A model generated the notes under the pieces. It did not search any database, was not told where the DNA came from, and was given only the letters and a program-made list of their open reading frames with translations. From JBBQXH01 sp963710975 (GTDB lineage: Bacteria; Actinomycetota; Thermoleophilia; Gaiellales; Gaiellaceae), in assembly GCA_963710975.1 (NCBI GenBank), contig CAVQCG010000003.1, positions 248,001 to 312,000 on the forward strand: 64,000 nucleotides of DNA, written 5' to 3'. Below, one piece after another: positions 8,248 through 17,401 of the stretch (its first letter is position 1; every line of letters begins with the position of its first letter). The position numbers and the translations under genes were made by a program.

Positions 8248-10518
8248 ATGAGCACGGTGGTTGGGAAGCAAGTGATCCGGTCGGACGGAGTCGAGAAGGT
8301 CACCGGTACCGGGCGGTATACGGCTGACCTCAACCTCACCGGCCAGCTCCACGCGAAGTTCCGCTACGCCGATCACACGCACGCGACGATCACCCGGATC
8401 GACGTGTCCAAGGCGCGCGCGCTCCGTGGTGTCCTCGCCGTGATCACCCATGAGGACGTGCCAGACCTGAAGTACGGCGGGATGGTTCAGGACAGGCGAC
8501 TCTTCGCCCGAGAGAAGGTCCGGTGGGAGGGCGACATCGTCGCTGCCGTGGCCGCGGTGACCCCGGAGATCGCGGAAGAGGCGGCCGCGTTGATCGAGGT
8601 CGACTACGAGCTGCTCCCGCCAGTCGTCGATTTCGAGGCGGCGATGGAGGACGGCGCGCTGCTCATCCACGAGGACTGGGAGTCGGACTCGGGTGACGAG
8701 GCTCTCGGGAGAAACCGCAACACGCTCGGGTACTCGACGATCGTCAAAGGCGATGCGAATGCGGGCATGGCGGCGGCCGAGGTCGTCGTGAAGAACAGGT
8801 TCGTCACCGACTGCTCCCAGGGAGTGCCGATCGAGCCGCGCGCCGTGATCGCGCAGTGGCAGGGCGGCAAGGTCACCGTGTGGACGTCGACGCAGGTGCC
8901 CTATGCGGCGCGTGCAGGCGTGGCCCATACGTTGCAGATTCCCGAGTCGAACGTCCGGATCGTCGTGCCGCTTCTCGGTGGCGGCTTCGGCGCGAAGTGC
9001 GACTTCCATTTCGAGGGACACGTTGCCGCCCTCGCCAGGGCGGCGCGCCGCCCGGTCAAGCTCGTCTTCTCGCGTCGCGAGGAGTTCGTCGCCATCGGTC
9101 ATCGCCGCGAAGGAATGGTCATCGAGCTCGAGACAGGAGCGCGCCGCGACGGCACGCTCGTGGCGCGCCGCGGTCGGCTCGTCCTCGACAAGGGTGCGTA
9201 CTGCGGCGAGGGCGGCTTCTTCGCGCAGATGGCCGCCATGCACGCGTGCGGCCCGTACAAGATCGAGAACGTCAGCGTCGAGTCGTACCTCAACTACTCG
9301 AACACCCAGCCGTCGAGCTCGATTCGCGCTCCGACCGCTCCGCAGGTGTGCTGGGCGCTCGAGCAGCACATGGATGAGCTGGCGCGCACCCTCGAGCTCG
9401 ACCCGGTCGAGCTCCGGCGCCGCACGCTGATCGAAGAAGGAGCGGAGGGCCCGACCCGGCAGGTCTTCGACGAGATCGGGATGAAGCAGACCCTGGAGAA
9501 AGCAGTCGAGCTGATCGGGTACGGGCAGGAGCTGCCGGACGACGAGGCGATCGGTGTTGCCTGTGGCTGGTGGCCGTGCTTCGGCGCCGCCTCGGGCGCG
9601 TACGTGAACCTGAACTCGGACGGCACCGCGACGATCGTGACCGGGGCCCAGGAGAACGGCACCGGCGCGGTGATGGCGCTGCCGATCCTCGCCGCTGAGC
9701 AGCTCGGACTCCAGCCTGAGGACTTTTCGATTCTCTACCAGGACACCGATGCAGCCCCGTCGGACATGGGCTCTTGCGGTTCCCAGACCACGTTCAATAG
9801 CGGCCGCGCCGTGGTCGAGGCGGCGATCGACCTGCGCGAGCAGCTCCTGGACGCTGCCGCCTCCGAGCTCGAGGCCGACCGGGGGGATCTGGAGCTGGCT
9901 GAGGGTGCGGCGCGTGTCAAGGGTGCACCCGACCGGGCTGTCACCATCGCCGACCTGGCCGGATCAGGCGCCACCTTCCACGGGAAGGGCTCGGGCGATG
10001 TTCCGGAAGCGCCGCCCTGCGATGCGGAGGGCTGCGTCGGACGTCTGGGGAACGAGTCGTTCCTGGCGCCGCAGCTGATCACGCACGCGGCGCATGTCAA
10101 GGTCGATCGAGACACCGGCGTCGTCCGGGTTCTGCGCGTCGCGGCGGTTCACGACTGTGGGACGATCGTGAACCCGATCGGGGCGAACGGGCAGGTCACC
10201 GGCGGTGTCGTCATGGGCATCGGCCAGGCGCTCAGCGAGGGAACGCAGATCGACGAGAACGGGCGTCAGCGCAACCCGCACCTGCTCGACTACAAGCTCG
10301 TGACGTCGGCCGACGCTCCGCAGATCGACGTCGCATGGGTCGAGACGTCCACGCCGAACGCGGGGCCCAAGGGATCGAAGGGCGTAGGGGAGCCACCGTG
10401 CGTCGCGACTGCAGCCGCGGTCGCGAACGGGATCACGAAGGTGATCGGGAATCCGGTTCGGCGGCTGCCGATGACGCCGGAACGCGTGTGGTCGGCGCTC
10501 GCCGGGGAGGGGGAGTGA
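8248..10518 (+). CDS. Molybdenum hydroxylase large subunit (xanthine dehydrogenase/CoxL family)
   Basis: Molybdopterin-binding catalytic subunit of a xanthine-oxidase-family enzyme, 756 aa, close to the usual length. It hydroxylates an aromatic or aldehyde substrate with water and passes electrons to the FeS and FAD subunits. Visible motifs are the N-terminal GTGRYTADL, the cofactor-loop region LLGGGFGAKCDFHFEGH and the C-terminal GPKGSKGVGEPP with the conserved active-site Glu. The CO-dehydrogenase loop AYxCSFR is absent, so this is not a form I CoxL. Gene order is L-M-S with overlapping stops and starts, a tight operon. Confidence 0.88.
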   Translation: MSTVVGKQVIRSDGVEKVTGTGRYTADLNLTGQLHAKFRYADHTHATITRIDVSKARALRGVLAVITHEDVPDLKYGGMVQDRRLFAREKVRWEGDIVAAVAAVTPEIAEEAAALIEVDYELLPPVVDFEAAMEDGALLIHEDWESDSGDEALGRNRNTLGYSTIVKGDANAGMAAAEVVVKNRFVTDCSQGVPIEPRAVIAQWQGGKVTVWTSTQVPYAARAGVAHTLQIPESNVRIVVPLLGGGFGAKCDFHFEGHVAALARAARRPVKLVFSRREEFVAIGHRREGMVIELETGARRDGTLVARRGRLVLDKGAYCGEGGFFAQMAAMHACGPYKIENVSVESYLNYSNTQPSSSIRAPTAPQVCWALEQHMDELARTLELDPVELRRRTLIEEGAEGPTRQVFDEIGMKQTLEKAVELIGYGQELPDDEAIGVACGWWPCFGAASGAYVNLNSDGTATIVTGAQENGTGAVMALPILAAEQLGLQPEDFSILYQDTDAAPSDMGSCGSQTTFNSGRAVVEAAIDLREQLLDAAASELEADRGDLELAEGAARVKGAPDRAVTIADLAGSGATFHGKGSGDVPEAPPCDAEGCVGRLGNESFLAPQLITHAAHVKVDRDTGVVRVLRVAAVHDCGTIVNPIGANGQVTGGVVMGIGQALSEGTQIDENGRQRNPHLLDYKLVTSADAPQIDVAWVETSTPNAGPKGSKGVGEPPCVATAAAVANGITKVIGNPVRRLPMTPERVWSALAGEGE

Positions 10519-11393
10519 TGGGACGTCAGTACTTCGAGCCGGCCACGGTCGCCGAGGCGCTGTCGGTGCTCGCGGAGAACCCCGGCGCCGATCTCGTCGC
10601 GGGGGGCACGGATCTCGTCGTCGGTGCACGGCAGGGCAAGCGCCCGCTCGGCGAGACCCTCGTTGCCATCCACCGCCTCGGTGAGCTCGCCGGGCTCTCG
10701 GAAACGGCGGAGGGCGGTCTGCGGATCGGTGCTCTCGTCAGCCACGCAGAGCTCGAGTCGTCGCCGCTTGTCAACGAACGCTGGAGCGCGCTCTCCGACG
10801 GGTCGGTGCTGGTCGGCTCGCCGGCGACGCGGAACGCGGGGACGCTCGGCGGCAACGTGGCGAACGCCTCGCCGGCCATGGACACCGGTAGCCCGCTGCT
10901 GGTCTTCGACGCGTCGGTCGAGCTGACCTCGAGCGATGGGATGCGTTCGGTTGCGCTGGCCGAGTTCTTTCAGGGCCCCGGCGAGACGACCCGTGCGGCG
11001 AGCGAGCTCGTCACCGCCGTCGACGTGCCACCGCTTCCCGTCGGTCGTGTCGGGAGCGCGTACCTGCGTCTCGAGTACCGCCAGGCGATGGAGATCGCCG
11101 TCGTCGGCGCCGCGGCGCTGCTCGCACTCGACGATGCCGGCAGCATCGTGGAGGGCCGAATCGCCTTGACCGCCGTTGCGCCCGTGTGCCTGCGGGTGCC
11201 GGAGGCCGAGCGGCTCCTCGCCGGCGCGGTGCCCACCGCTGACACCTTCGCCGCCGCCGCCGCGGCCGCACGTGACGCCGCACGGCCGATCGACGACGTC
11301 CGTGCGTCGGCCGAGTACCGCCGCGCGATGGTCGCCGTCATCACCAGGCGCGCGCTCGAGCGTGCCCACGAACGAGCGAAGGAGGCAGCATGA
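10518..11393 (+). CDS. Molybdenum hydroxylase FAD-binding subunit (CoxM-like)
   Basis: FAD subunit of the same enzyme, 291 aa. It has the family flavin motifs LVAGGTDLVVGARQG (residues ~27-41) and ATRNAGTLGGNVANASP (~101-117), and ends in the CO_deh_flav_C-type domain. The ATG overlaps the TGA of the large subunit (TGATG), which fixes the start. It moves electrons from the FeS clusters of the next subunit to an acceptor. Confidence 0.87.
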   Translation: MGRQYFEPATVAEALSVLAENPGADLVAGGTDLVVGARQGKRPLGETLVAIHRLGELAGLSETAEGGLRIGALVSHAELESSPLVNERWSALSDGSVLVGSPATRNAGTLGGNVANASPAMDTGSPLLVFDASVELTSSDGMRSVALAEFFQGPGETTRAASELVTAVDVPPLPVGRVGSAYLRLEYRQAMEIAVVGAAALLALDDAGSIVEGRIALTAVAPVCLRVPEAERLLAGAVPTADTFAAAAAAARDAARPIDDVRASAEYRRAMVAVITRRALERAHERAKEAA

Positions 11394-11860
11394 CGTACCC
11401 CGTGACCCTGACCGTCAACGGCATCGCGTACGACGTCGCCGTCGAGCCTCACCGCTCGCTCCTCTCCGTGGTGCGGACCGAGGTCGGTCTGACCGGGTCG
11501 AAAGAGGGTTGTGACGACTCCGAGTGCGGCGCCTGCATGATGCTTCTCGACGGCCGTCCGGTGAACTCGTGCTCCTATCTCGCCATCCAGGCCGCCGGAC
11601 GCGAGATCACGACTGTCGAGGGTCTTGCGAACGGCGATGAGCTTGGCCCGTTGCAGCAGCTGTTCCTCGAGGAAGGTGGAGTGCAGTGTGGCTTCTGCAC
11701 ACCGGGAATGCTGATCTCGGCGACGGCTCTCCTGGCCGAGAAGCCGAGCCCGACGGAGGAGGAGGTGCGCCTCGCCCTCGGAGGCAATCTCTGCCGGTGC
11801 ACCGGCTACGGAGGCATCGTCAAGGCCGTCCTCCGTGCGGCCGAGGGGCTTCCGGCCTAG
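11390..11860 (+). CDS. Molybdenum hydroxylase [2Fe-2S] subunit (CoxS-like)
   Basis: Two-cluster iron-sulfur subunit of 156 aa. The N-terminal plant-ferredoxin-like domain has GCDDSECGACMMLLDG and a further Cys in NSCSYL. The C-terminal helical domain has CGFCTPGM and LCRCTGYGGI. All eight cluster cysteines can be found. It overlaps the FAD subunit by 4 nt (ATGA), completing an L-M-S operon. Confidence 0.9.
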   Translation: MTYPVTLTVNGIAYDVAVEPHRSLLSVVRTEVGLTGSKEGCDDSECGACMMLLDGRPVNSCSYLAIQAAGREITTVEGLANGDELGPLQQLFLEEGGVQCGFCTPGMLISATALLAEKPSPTEEEVRLALGGNLCRCTGYGGIVKAVLRAAEGLPA

Positions 11861-11900
11861 GGACGGTTGATCGGAAAATTGACCATCTAGATCGTATGCC

Positions 11901-13034
11901 GTGAGCTGGGTCGACGCCCTCGTTCTCGCCTGGGTCGCGCTCTCTGCGGTCGTCGGATTTCAGCGAGGCCTGACCGCCCAGTTCCTGTCGCTCGCCGGGC
12001 TCGCACTGGGAGGCCTCGCGGGCGCGCGGCTGGGCCCTTTGTTCCTGCCGGATGGAAACAGCTCGCCGTGGGTCCCGTTCGCAAGCCTGATCGGCGCCGT
12101 CGTCGGTGCGCTGCTCCTGCAAGCAACTGCGAGCCTGCTCGGTACGAAGGTCCGCTGGGCCATCGCCCGGGGTCCGTTCCGCCTGGCCGACTCCGCGGGC
12201 GGTGTCATCATCGGCATCGGCGTGGGACTGGCCGTGGCGTGGCTTGCCGCGGTGGCAGCCCTCCAGATCGAGGGCGCCGGTCTGCGCACGAGCGTCCAGC
12301 GATCGTCGATTCTCTCCGGCCTGGTCGACGCGGTCCCCCCGCGGTCGGTTCTGCGAACCCTCGCGCGGCTCGATCCGCTTCCCCTGATCTCGGCGCCGCC
12401 CGACCTGAGCCTTCCTTCGCCTGACGGGTCTGTTCTCGCTAGCCCGGTCACGCGCGCCGCTGGGCACGGCGTCGTGAAGGTCGAGAGCGTTGCGTGCGGA
12501 GCGGGCGTTCAGGGATCCGGGTGGGTGATCAGAGGAAACCTCGTTGCGACCAACGCCCACGTGATCGCCGGAGGTGAGCAGATCCGCGTCGCCGCACCCA
12601 ACGGCCAGGTGCTTGCCGCGACGCCGGTGTACGTCGACGGCCGGAATGACGTTGCGCTACTCAGGGTGAGCGGGCTCGACGTTCGACCGCTCGTCGTGGC
12701 CGCGAGAGAGCCGGAAGACGACCAGGTCATCCTGCTCGGCTACCCGAGAGACGGGGCCCTCACCGCGGTCGCGGCAACCGCAGGGCGACCCACGAACGTC
12801 TTCACCCCGGACGCGTACGGCGGCCACACCCGGCTGCGTACGGTGATACCGCTGCGCGGAAAGGTGCAACGCGGCGACAGCGGTGGTCCCGTCGTGAACT
12901 CGAGGGGCCGTGTCGTCGGGATGATGTTCGCCGCGAGCACCAGGGGCGGCGGTGGCTTCGGCGTGCCGACAGGGAAGATCGTCGGTGCGCTCGACTCACC
13001 CCTCAGGCCGGTCGATCCCGGCCCGTGTGCGTAA
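11901..13034 (+). CDS. MarP-like membrane serine protease (CvpA plus trypsin domains)
   Basis: Membrane protease of 377 aa resembling the mycobacterial acid-resistance protease MarP. The N-terminal CvpA-type region (residues ~1-160) has four hydrophobic segments. The extracytoplasmic trypsin-like domain carries His in TNAHVIAGGEQI, Asp in NDVALLRVSG and Ser in QRGDSGGPVVN. Two cysteines near the start of the protease region could form a disulfide, as in MarP. GTG start. The last 39 bp overlap the convergent hydrolase gene. It is distinct from the PDZ-containing HtrA at 6.4 kb. Confidence 0.85.
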   Translation: MSWVDALVLAWVALSAVVGFQRGLTAQFLSLAGLALGGLAGARLGPLFLPDGNSSPWVPFASLIGAVVGALLLQATASLLGTKVRWAIARGPFRLADSAGGVIIGIGVGLAVAWLAAVAALQIEGAGLRTSVQRSSILSGLVDAVPPRSVLRTLARLDPLPLISAPPDLSLPSPDGSVLASPVTRAAGHGVVKVESVACGAGVQGSGWVIRGNLVATNAHVIAGGEQIRVAAPNGQVLAATPVYVDGRNDVALLRVSGLDVRPLVVAAREPEDDQVILLGYPRDGALTAVAATAGRPTNVFTPDAYGGHTRLRTVIPLRGKVQRGDSGGPVVNSRGRVVGMMFAASTRGGGGFGVPTGKIVGALDSPLRPVDPGPCA

Positions 13035-13661
13035 GCCCTCGACCCAACCCTGGAGCTCGCGCAGGAACCGAGGGTCGATGGTGTGCGCGATTGGAGACTC
13101 CCTATACGTGACCGCCGCGCCGGCATCCGCAAGTCGTTGGCGGGCCGCTCGCCCCCACTCGACGCCGATGACGGGGTCATTCGTGCCGTGACCGATTGCG
13201 ACGGGGAAACCTGAACGTCCCTCGAGGTCGAGCTCGAATCCGTCGACCGTTGGCATGAAGCCTGAGAGGGCGATGATTCCAGCAGGTGCCGGTCGTCCCT
13301 GTCCGAGGCCGAGCGCATACGACATGACCGAACCCTGGGAGAAGCCCCCGACGATCGTTCTCTCGATCGGCACGCCGATCAGATCCGGCAACCCGTCAAG
13401 CCACGACGCAGCGATCGCGTAGGTCGACAGGAACGTCTCGGGATCCGGATAGCCGATGCTCCGAACCGCATACCAGTGCGCTCCCCCCGGCGGCAGCGAG
13501 AGTGGCCCTCGTGGCGCGATGCCGACCAGCCGCCGATCCGGATCGAGCGCATCGAACAGGGGCGCAAGGTCATGCTCGTCAGCTCCACGACCGTGGAGAA
13601 GGACGAGCGCACCGTCGGGATCTCCGTGCGCCTCGCGGCGCCGGTAGACGAGGTCGCTCAT
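12996..13661 (-). CDS. Phospholipase/carboxylesterase family alpha/beta hydrolase
   Basis: Esterase of 221 aa in the dienelactone hydrolase/acyl-protein-thioesterase group. The triad is visible: nucleophile Ser in GGFSQGSVMS, Asp in GHGTNDPVIG and His in SPIAHTID; LLHGRGADEHD forms the oxyanion region. Its ATG overlaps the upstream dioxygenase stop by 4 nt. In MhqD/MhqO-type operons the same pair (esterase plus ring-cleaving dioxygenase) deals with quinones, and the MarR regulator at 14.6 kb fits that picture. Its 3' end overlaps the MarP gene. Confidence 0.85.
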   Translation of the reverse strand: MSDLVYRRREAHGDPDGALVLLHGRGADEHDLAPLFDALDPDRRLVGIAPRGPLSLPPGGAHWYAVRSIGYPDPETFLSTYAIAASWLDGLPDLIGVPIERTIVGGFSQGSVMSYALGLGQGRPAPAGIIALSGFMPTVDGFELDLEGRSGFPVAIGHGTNDPVIGVEWGRAARQRLADAGAAVTYRESPIAHTIDPRFLRELQGWVEGLRTRAGIDRPEG

Positions 13662-14584
13662 CGCGCCGCCCAGTTCGCGCGAGGGTTCGGGAGCGGTGTG
13701 AGGAGCGGCTCGACCCGGTCTCGAAGATGTTCGAAGGCGGGCGGGAGGATCAGCGCCTCGCCGAGGTGCTGGGGATCCTCGTCGGTTGCGAAGCCCGGGC
13801 CGACCGTGGCGATCTCGAAGAGCACGCCGCTCGGCTCACGGAAGTAGATCGAGCGAAACCAGAACCTGTCGATGACGGGAGTCGGGTGGGCGCCGGTTGC
13901 CGCCACGCGCGCCTGCCATTCCTCGTGGTCTCCCATCGTCGATGCCCAGGCGACATGGTGAACTGTCCCGGCACCCGGGATGCCGCGCTCGGCCGGGGGA
14001 GCATCGTAGGCGTAGAATCCGCCCCGCTCGCTCCCGCGCACGTCCCACGTGCTGTCGCCGGACGGTGCAAAAGCCAGCGTCTCCTCGAGGAACCGCCGGC
14101 TGGCTTCGGGCTCGCGGGAGTAGGCCCTCACACCCTCGAAGCCCTGAAGCGCCACGTCGGGTGCGATCTCGGGATGAATCGCGACGAGCGGCCGGTCGGT
14201 CGTCTCGTTGACGACGAGCTCGTGCCCCAGGCCTTCGGGATCCGAGAAGCGCACGCGTACGGCATCGCGCTCGACGATGATTCCCTCCGCGTCGAGCCGG
14301 TCGGCCCAGAAGTCGAGCGCCTCGTCTGACGGTGCGCGCCAGACGACCCGGTGCACCATCCCCGCTCCTGCCCGTCCGGGAGCCGCGCCCGGATACTCGA
14401 AGAACGTGATGTCCGAGCCGGGGCTTCCCTCCTCGTCGGCGTAGAACAGGTGATAGACCGTCGGATCGTCCTGGTTCACCGTCTTCTTGACCATCCTCAG
14501 GCCGAGGACGCGGGTGTAGAAGTCGACATTTCCCGGAGCGTCGCCGGTGATCGCCGTCACATGATGAACGCCTTCGAGCTTCAT
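13658..14584 (-). CDS. VOC-superfamily ring-cleaving dioxygenase (MhqO-like)
   Basis: Two-module glyoxalase/extradiol dioxygenase of 308 aa. Metal ligands are suggested by His in GVHHVTAIT, His in TVHHVAWAS and Glu in GVLFEIATVG. The family segment MVKKTVNQDDPTVYHLFYAD is intact. The ATG at 14584 has a strong AGGAGG eight bases or so upstream. A Met ten codons further up is possible but lies in the promoter. It is the first gene of a two-gene operon with the esterase and is divergent from a MarR gene, so quinone or aromatic stress response is the likely role. Confidence 0.85.
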   Translation of the reverse strand: MKLEGVHHVTAITGDAPGNVDFYTRVLGLRMVKKTVNQDDPTVYHLFYADEEGSPGSDITFFEYPGAAPGRAGAGMVHRVVWRAPSDEALDFWADRLDAEGIIVERDAVRVRFSDPEGLGHELVVNETTDRPLVAIHPEIAPDVALQGFEGVRAYSREPEASRRFLEETLAFAPSGDSTWDVRGSERGGFYAYDAPPAERGIPGAGTVHHVAWASTMGDHEEWQARVAATGAHPTPVIDRFWFRSIYFREPSGVLFEIATVGPGFATDEDPQHLGEALILPPAFEHLRDRVEPLLTPLPNPRANWAAR

Positions 14585-14601
14585 CGGTTCCTCCTGATAA
14601 G

Positions 14602-14636
14602 CTTGTTCATACAACTATAATACTTGATCATGCAAG
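14602..14636. promoter_or_regulatory. Tandem MarR-type operators and overlapping divergent promoter
   Basis: Two 14-bp imperfect palindromes of form CTTG-WTCATR-CAA(S) lie at 14602-14615 and 14623-14636, 21 bp apart, i.e. two helical turns. A perfect TATAAT (14616-14621) sits between them, nine bases before the MarR ATG. They would let the regulator block both its own gene and the dioxygenase operon. Binding is inferred. Confidence 0.6.
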
Positions 14637-15106
14637 AACCTGTCAAGACCCTCACCCCTCGCGAGCTCACCGCCTGGCGCGGGTTCCTCCGTGTTCACGC
14701 AACCGTCCTCCGAGAGCTCGACGCCGAGCTGCAGGCAATCCACGATCTGCCGCTGACATCCTACGAAGTGCTCTTGCTCCTGCACGAGGCGCCGCTTCAA
14801 CGGCTCCGCATGTCGGAGCTCGCCGACTCGCTTCTCCTCAGCCAGAGCGGCGTCACGCGCCTCGTCGACCGGCTGGAGCGCGAAGGCCTCGTTACGCGTG
14901 AACGATGCGACTCCGATGCGCGCGGGTTCTTCGCAGTGCTCACCGCCGCCGGTGGTACTCGTTTCAGAGTCGCTCGGCCCACACACCTCGCCGGCGTGCG
15001 GCAACACTTCCTCTCGTGCCTGAGCTCTGAGCAGCTCGAGCTTCTCGGCGAGATCTGGCGTCAGGTGAGTGAGAACGCCAGTACCGCCGCCGCTACCCCG
15101 ACGTAG
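14630..15106 (+). CDS. MarR-family transcriptional regulator
   Basis: 158-aa winged-helix repressor. The recognition-helix region is MSELADSLLLSQSGVTRLVD and the wing follows with LEREGLVTRERCDSDARG. An N-terminal dimerisation helix precedes it. The ATG at 14630 is chosen over the TTG at 14624 because a TATAAT box ends nine bases before it, which fits a leaderless transcript. It probably controls the divergent dioxygenase/esterase operon in response to a phenolic or thiol-reactive ligand. Confidence 0.85.
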   Translation: MQEPVKTLTPRELTAWRGFLRVHATVLRELDAELQAIHDLPLTSYEVLLLLHEAPLQRLRMSELADSLLLSQSGVTRLVDRLEREGLVTRERCDSDARGFFAVLTAAGGTRFRVARPTHLAGVRQHFLSCLSSEQLELLGEIWRQVSENASTAAATPT

Positions 15107-15179
15107 AGCAGCCAACTGGTAGAGCGTGCCCGTCGCGCAGACAAGACGGCGTGTGGTGCGTGTGGCTAGCGTTCCGGCC

Positions 15180-15905
15180 GTGCGGCCAATTCTCGTCATC
15201 GAGCAGGAGGAGCGCCTCGAAGGGCTCGGATTTCTCGCCGGACGGCTGGAGTCGAGCGGGCTTCCGTACAGAAGGTTGCAGACGTGGAAGGAGGACGTCG
15301 GCAGCGTTCGCGCCGGCGAGTACGGGGCGATCGTCCCGCTCGGGGGCAACATGCACGCGTGGGACGAGAGCGCGCATCCCTTCCTCGCCGACGAGCGAAG
15401 GCTACTCGGCGAGGCTCTCGAGGACGGTGTTCCCATCCTCGGAATCTGTCTCGGCGCCCAGGTCCTCGCTCGCGCGCTCGGCGCCGACGTCCGGGAGGGT
15501 GCTGCGCCCGAGATCGGCTGGCTCGACGTCAGCCCGACGGGGGCGGCGAACGGAGACCCGGTGTTTGGTCACCTGCGCGGCCCGACGGGTGTCTACCACT
15601 GGCACATGGATGTCTTCGAGCTTCCGCCGGGTGCGGTCCGGCTGGCGTCGAGCGACCAGTACCCGAACCAGGCCTTTCGCCACGGCGAGGCGTGGGGGAT
15701 CCAGTTCCATCCCGAGGTCGACTACGAGCAGTTCTCGACCTGGATCGCCAACCATCCGGGGGCGGCGGCCGCAAACGGCATCGACGAGGACGAGATGCGA
15801 GAGGAGGTCCGGCGCGGCTCCGCGGAGCCGACGTCGCGGGCGTTCAGGGAAGGGCTGTTCGACGCCTTTCTCGAGCGGGCCGCTAGCTCGAGCTCCCGGC
15901 GTTGA
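15180..15905 (+). CDS. Class I glutamine amidotransferase-like protein
   Basis: 241-aa GATase1 protein similar to stand-alone GMP-synthase-type amidotransferases. The nucleophile Cys is in ILGICLGAQVLA and the His-x-Glu pair is in GIQFHPEVDYE. Such enzymes release ammonia from glutamine or act as gamma-glutamyl hydrolases; the acceptor is not apparent here. The GTG at 15180 is preferred because homology starts with VRPILVIEQ. A longer GTG at 15126 is possible. The last 23 bp overlap the convergent membrane protein. Confidence 0.8.
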   Translation: MRPILVIEQEERLEGLGFLAGRLESSGLPYRRLQTWKEDVGSVRAGEYGAIVPLGGNMHAWDESAHPFLADERRLLGEALEDGVPILGICLGAQVLARALGADVREGAAPEIGWLDVSPTGAANGDPVFGHLRGPTGVYHWHMDVFELPPGAVRLASSDQYPNQAFRHGEAWGIQFHPEVDYEQFSTWIANHPGAAAANGIDEDEMREEVRRGSAEPTSRAFREGLFDAFLERAASSSSRR

Positions 15906-16713
15906 CGGTCTGCGCCTCTGCGACCGCCGGGCTGGCCGGTGCTGTGCGCGGCTTGCCGCCGATCAGGTCGATGAACCAGGACTCGAAGCGGCCGAACCTG
16001 CTGGTCTCGTAGCGATGCCAGGCGCGGTCGAGCTTTCGCTGCCGGTGAGCTCTTCCCGGAGCGGTGCGAGCCTTGTCGGGGTTGTAGAAGAGGTGGGCCC
16101 AGGGCGAGTAGGGCTTCGCCAGGCGACACAGACCGATGATCCCGATAGGCAGGAAGAAGATTGCGACCACTCCCATGAAGTACTTCCCCTTCAGCAGGGT
16201 CGCGAGAGCGAACAGGAGGCTGACCGCGATCACCGTCCAGATGACGAATCGTGGACTGCTCCCGTCGACGTCGGAGTCGCTCTCGAACGGGGACGAGGTG
16301 AGGAGAATCAGTCCGCCGAGCATCGCTCCCATCACCACTGCATCGACGGAGCTCCGTCCCTCGTCGGTCCAGTAGACGTCCTTCAGGTGAAACACGAGCG
16401 CGAACTCGTCGAGGATGAACGCCGCGCCGATCCCGAACATGATCGCGCAGATGTTGTAGACGAGGAGCGCATCGGAGTAGCGGCTAAAGGAGATCAGGCC
16501 TCCGATGAGGACGAGGATGATCCCTGGGACGATGTGGTGCAGGTGGACTCCGCCGACGCTGCCGCTTCCCCATCCCCGCTTCCGAGCGAGCCTCGTGTAG
16601 CCCCGCGTCAGCGCGAAGGTGATGATGAAGGCGACGAGAAGGACGAACGTCGGTTCCTTGCCGGCGTCGTAGATGTGCTTGGTGTAGCCCGGGATGAAGC
16701 TGAGAATGTCCAT
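15883..16713 (-). CDS. Polytopic integral membrane protein, unknown function
   Basis: 276-aa protein with about six hydrophobic segments: ~22-40, 58-78, 85-105, 125-145, 160-178 and 182-200. A His-rich loop VHLHHIVPG lies between the first two, and the C-terminal tail of ~75 residues is soluble and basic. The HLHH pattern recurs in uncharacterised actinobacterial membrane proteins, but I cannot assign a function. It converges on the amidotransferase and diverges from the gene at 16764. Confidence 0.65.
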   Translation of the reverse strand: MDILSFIPGYTKHIYDAGKEPTFVLLVAFIITFALTRGYTRLARKRGWGSGSVGGVHLHHIVPGIILVLIGGLISFSRYSDALLVYNICAIMFGIGAAFILDEFALVFHLKDVYWTDEGRSSVDAVVMGAMLGGLILLTSSPFESDSDVDGSSPRFVIWTVIAVSLLFALATLLKGKYFMGVVAIFFLPIGIIGLCRLAKPYSPWAHLFYNPDKARTAPGRAHRQRKLDRAWHRYETSRFGRFESWFIDLIGGKPRTAPASPAVAEAQTVNAGSSS

Positions 16714-16763
16714 TGCGCGTGCCTCGGTAGGGTAATCGAGCCTCCCGGCGTCAACCCAGGCTC

Positions 16764-17399
16764 ATGACCCTGAACACGATCCCGATCGATGCCCGCGGCT
16801 CTTTTGCCTGGATCGCAGATCCCGGCGAGGCGATCCAGCGCGCCTCGGTCGTGATCGCGGTCGACGGCGGGTGCATCGTGGTCGACCCGGTCGATGCGCC
16901 CGGACTCGACGAGACGCTCGCTCGGTGCGGACCCGTGCTCGGGATCGCAACCCTGCTCGACCGTCATCAGCGCGATGCCGCAGCGATCGCCGACCGGCTG
17001 GCCGTCCCGCGGTTGCTGCCGCGAGCGCTCGGCGGTTCCGGAATCGGTATCGAGGGAGTCGAAGAGCGAGCGGTTGTGGAGCGCAAGCGCTGGAAGGAGG
17101 CGCTTCTCTGGCTCCCCGATCGTCGTCTTCTCATCTGTGTCGAGACGTTGGGAACCGCCCCGTTCTTCCTCGCACGCGAGGGCGACGGGATCGGTCTTCA
17201 CCCGCTAGCGCGGGTGCTCGGAGTGACCGCGGCGTTCGACGGTCTTGACCCGGCGGGTATTGCCGTCGGGCATGGGCCTCCGCTCCTCGAAGCTGCGGCC
17301 CCTGCACTCGCGGGCGTCCTCGCACACCCCGTTCGCGATCTGCCGCGAGGCTGGCTGCGCGCGGCCACGCTGGCCTTCCGGTCCGGTCGAGGAGGCTAG
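16764..17399 (+). CDS. Degenerate metallo-beta-lactamase-fold protein, unknown function
   Basis: 211-aa protein with the topology of a metallo-beta-lactamase: an N-terminal strand pair with CIVVDPVDAPG, then GIATLLDRHQRDAAAIADRL where an active enzyme has HxHxDH, and a final GHGPPLL where the fold has its last His. The zinc ligands are mostly replaced (DRHQRD), so hydrolase activity is doubtful; a binding role is possible. It is followed 2 nt later by the LtrA gene on the same strand, so the two are probably co-transcribed. Confidence 0.6.
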   Translation: MTLNTIPIDARGSFAWIADPGEAIQRASVVIAVDGGCIVVDPVDAPGLDETLARCGPVLGIATLLDRHQRDAAAIADRLAVPRLLPRALGGSGIGIEGVEERAVVERKRWKEALLWLPDRRLLICVETLGTAPFFLAREGDGIGLHPLARVLGVTAAFDGLDPAGIAVGHGPPLLEAAAPALAGVLAHPVRDLPRGWLRAATLAFRSGRGG

Positions 17400-17401
17400 G
17401 A

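Noticed and set aside
7744..9369. A 541-codon minus-strand frame opposite the DUF202 and molybdenum hydroxylase genes
   Set aside because: No recognisable motif and it covers two well-supported plus-strand genes.
8248..11860. Carbon monoxide dehydrogenase coxLMS operon
   Set aside because: Gene order fits, but the AYxCSFR active-site loop of form I CoxL is absent, so only a general molybdenum hydroxylase call is justified.
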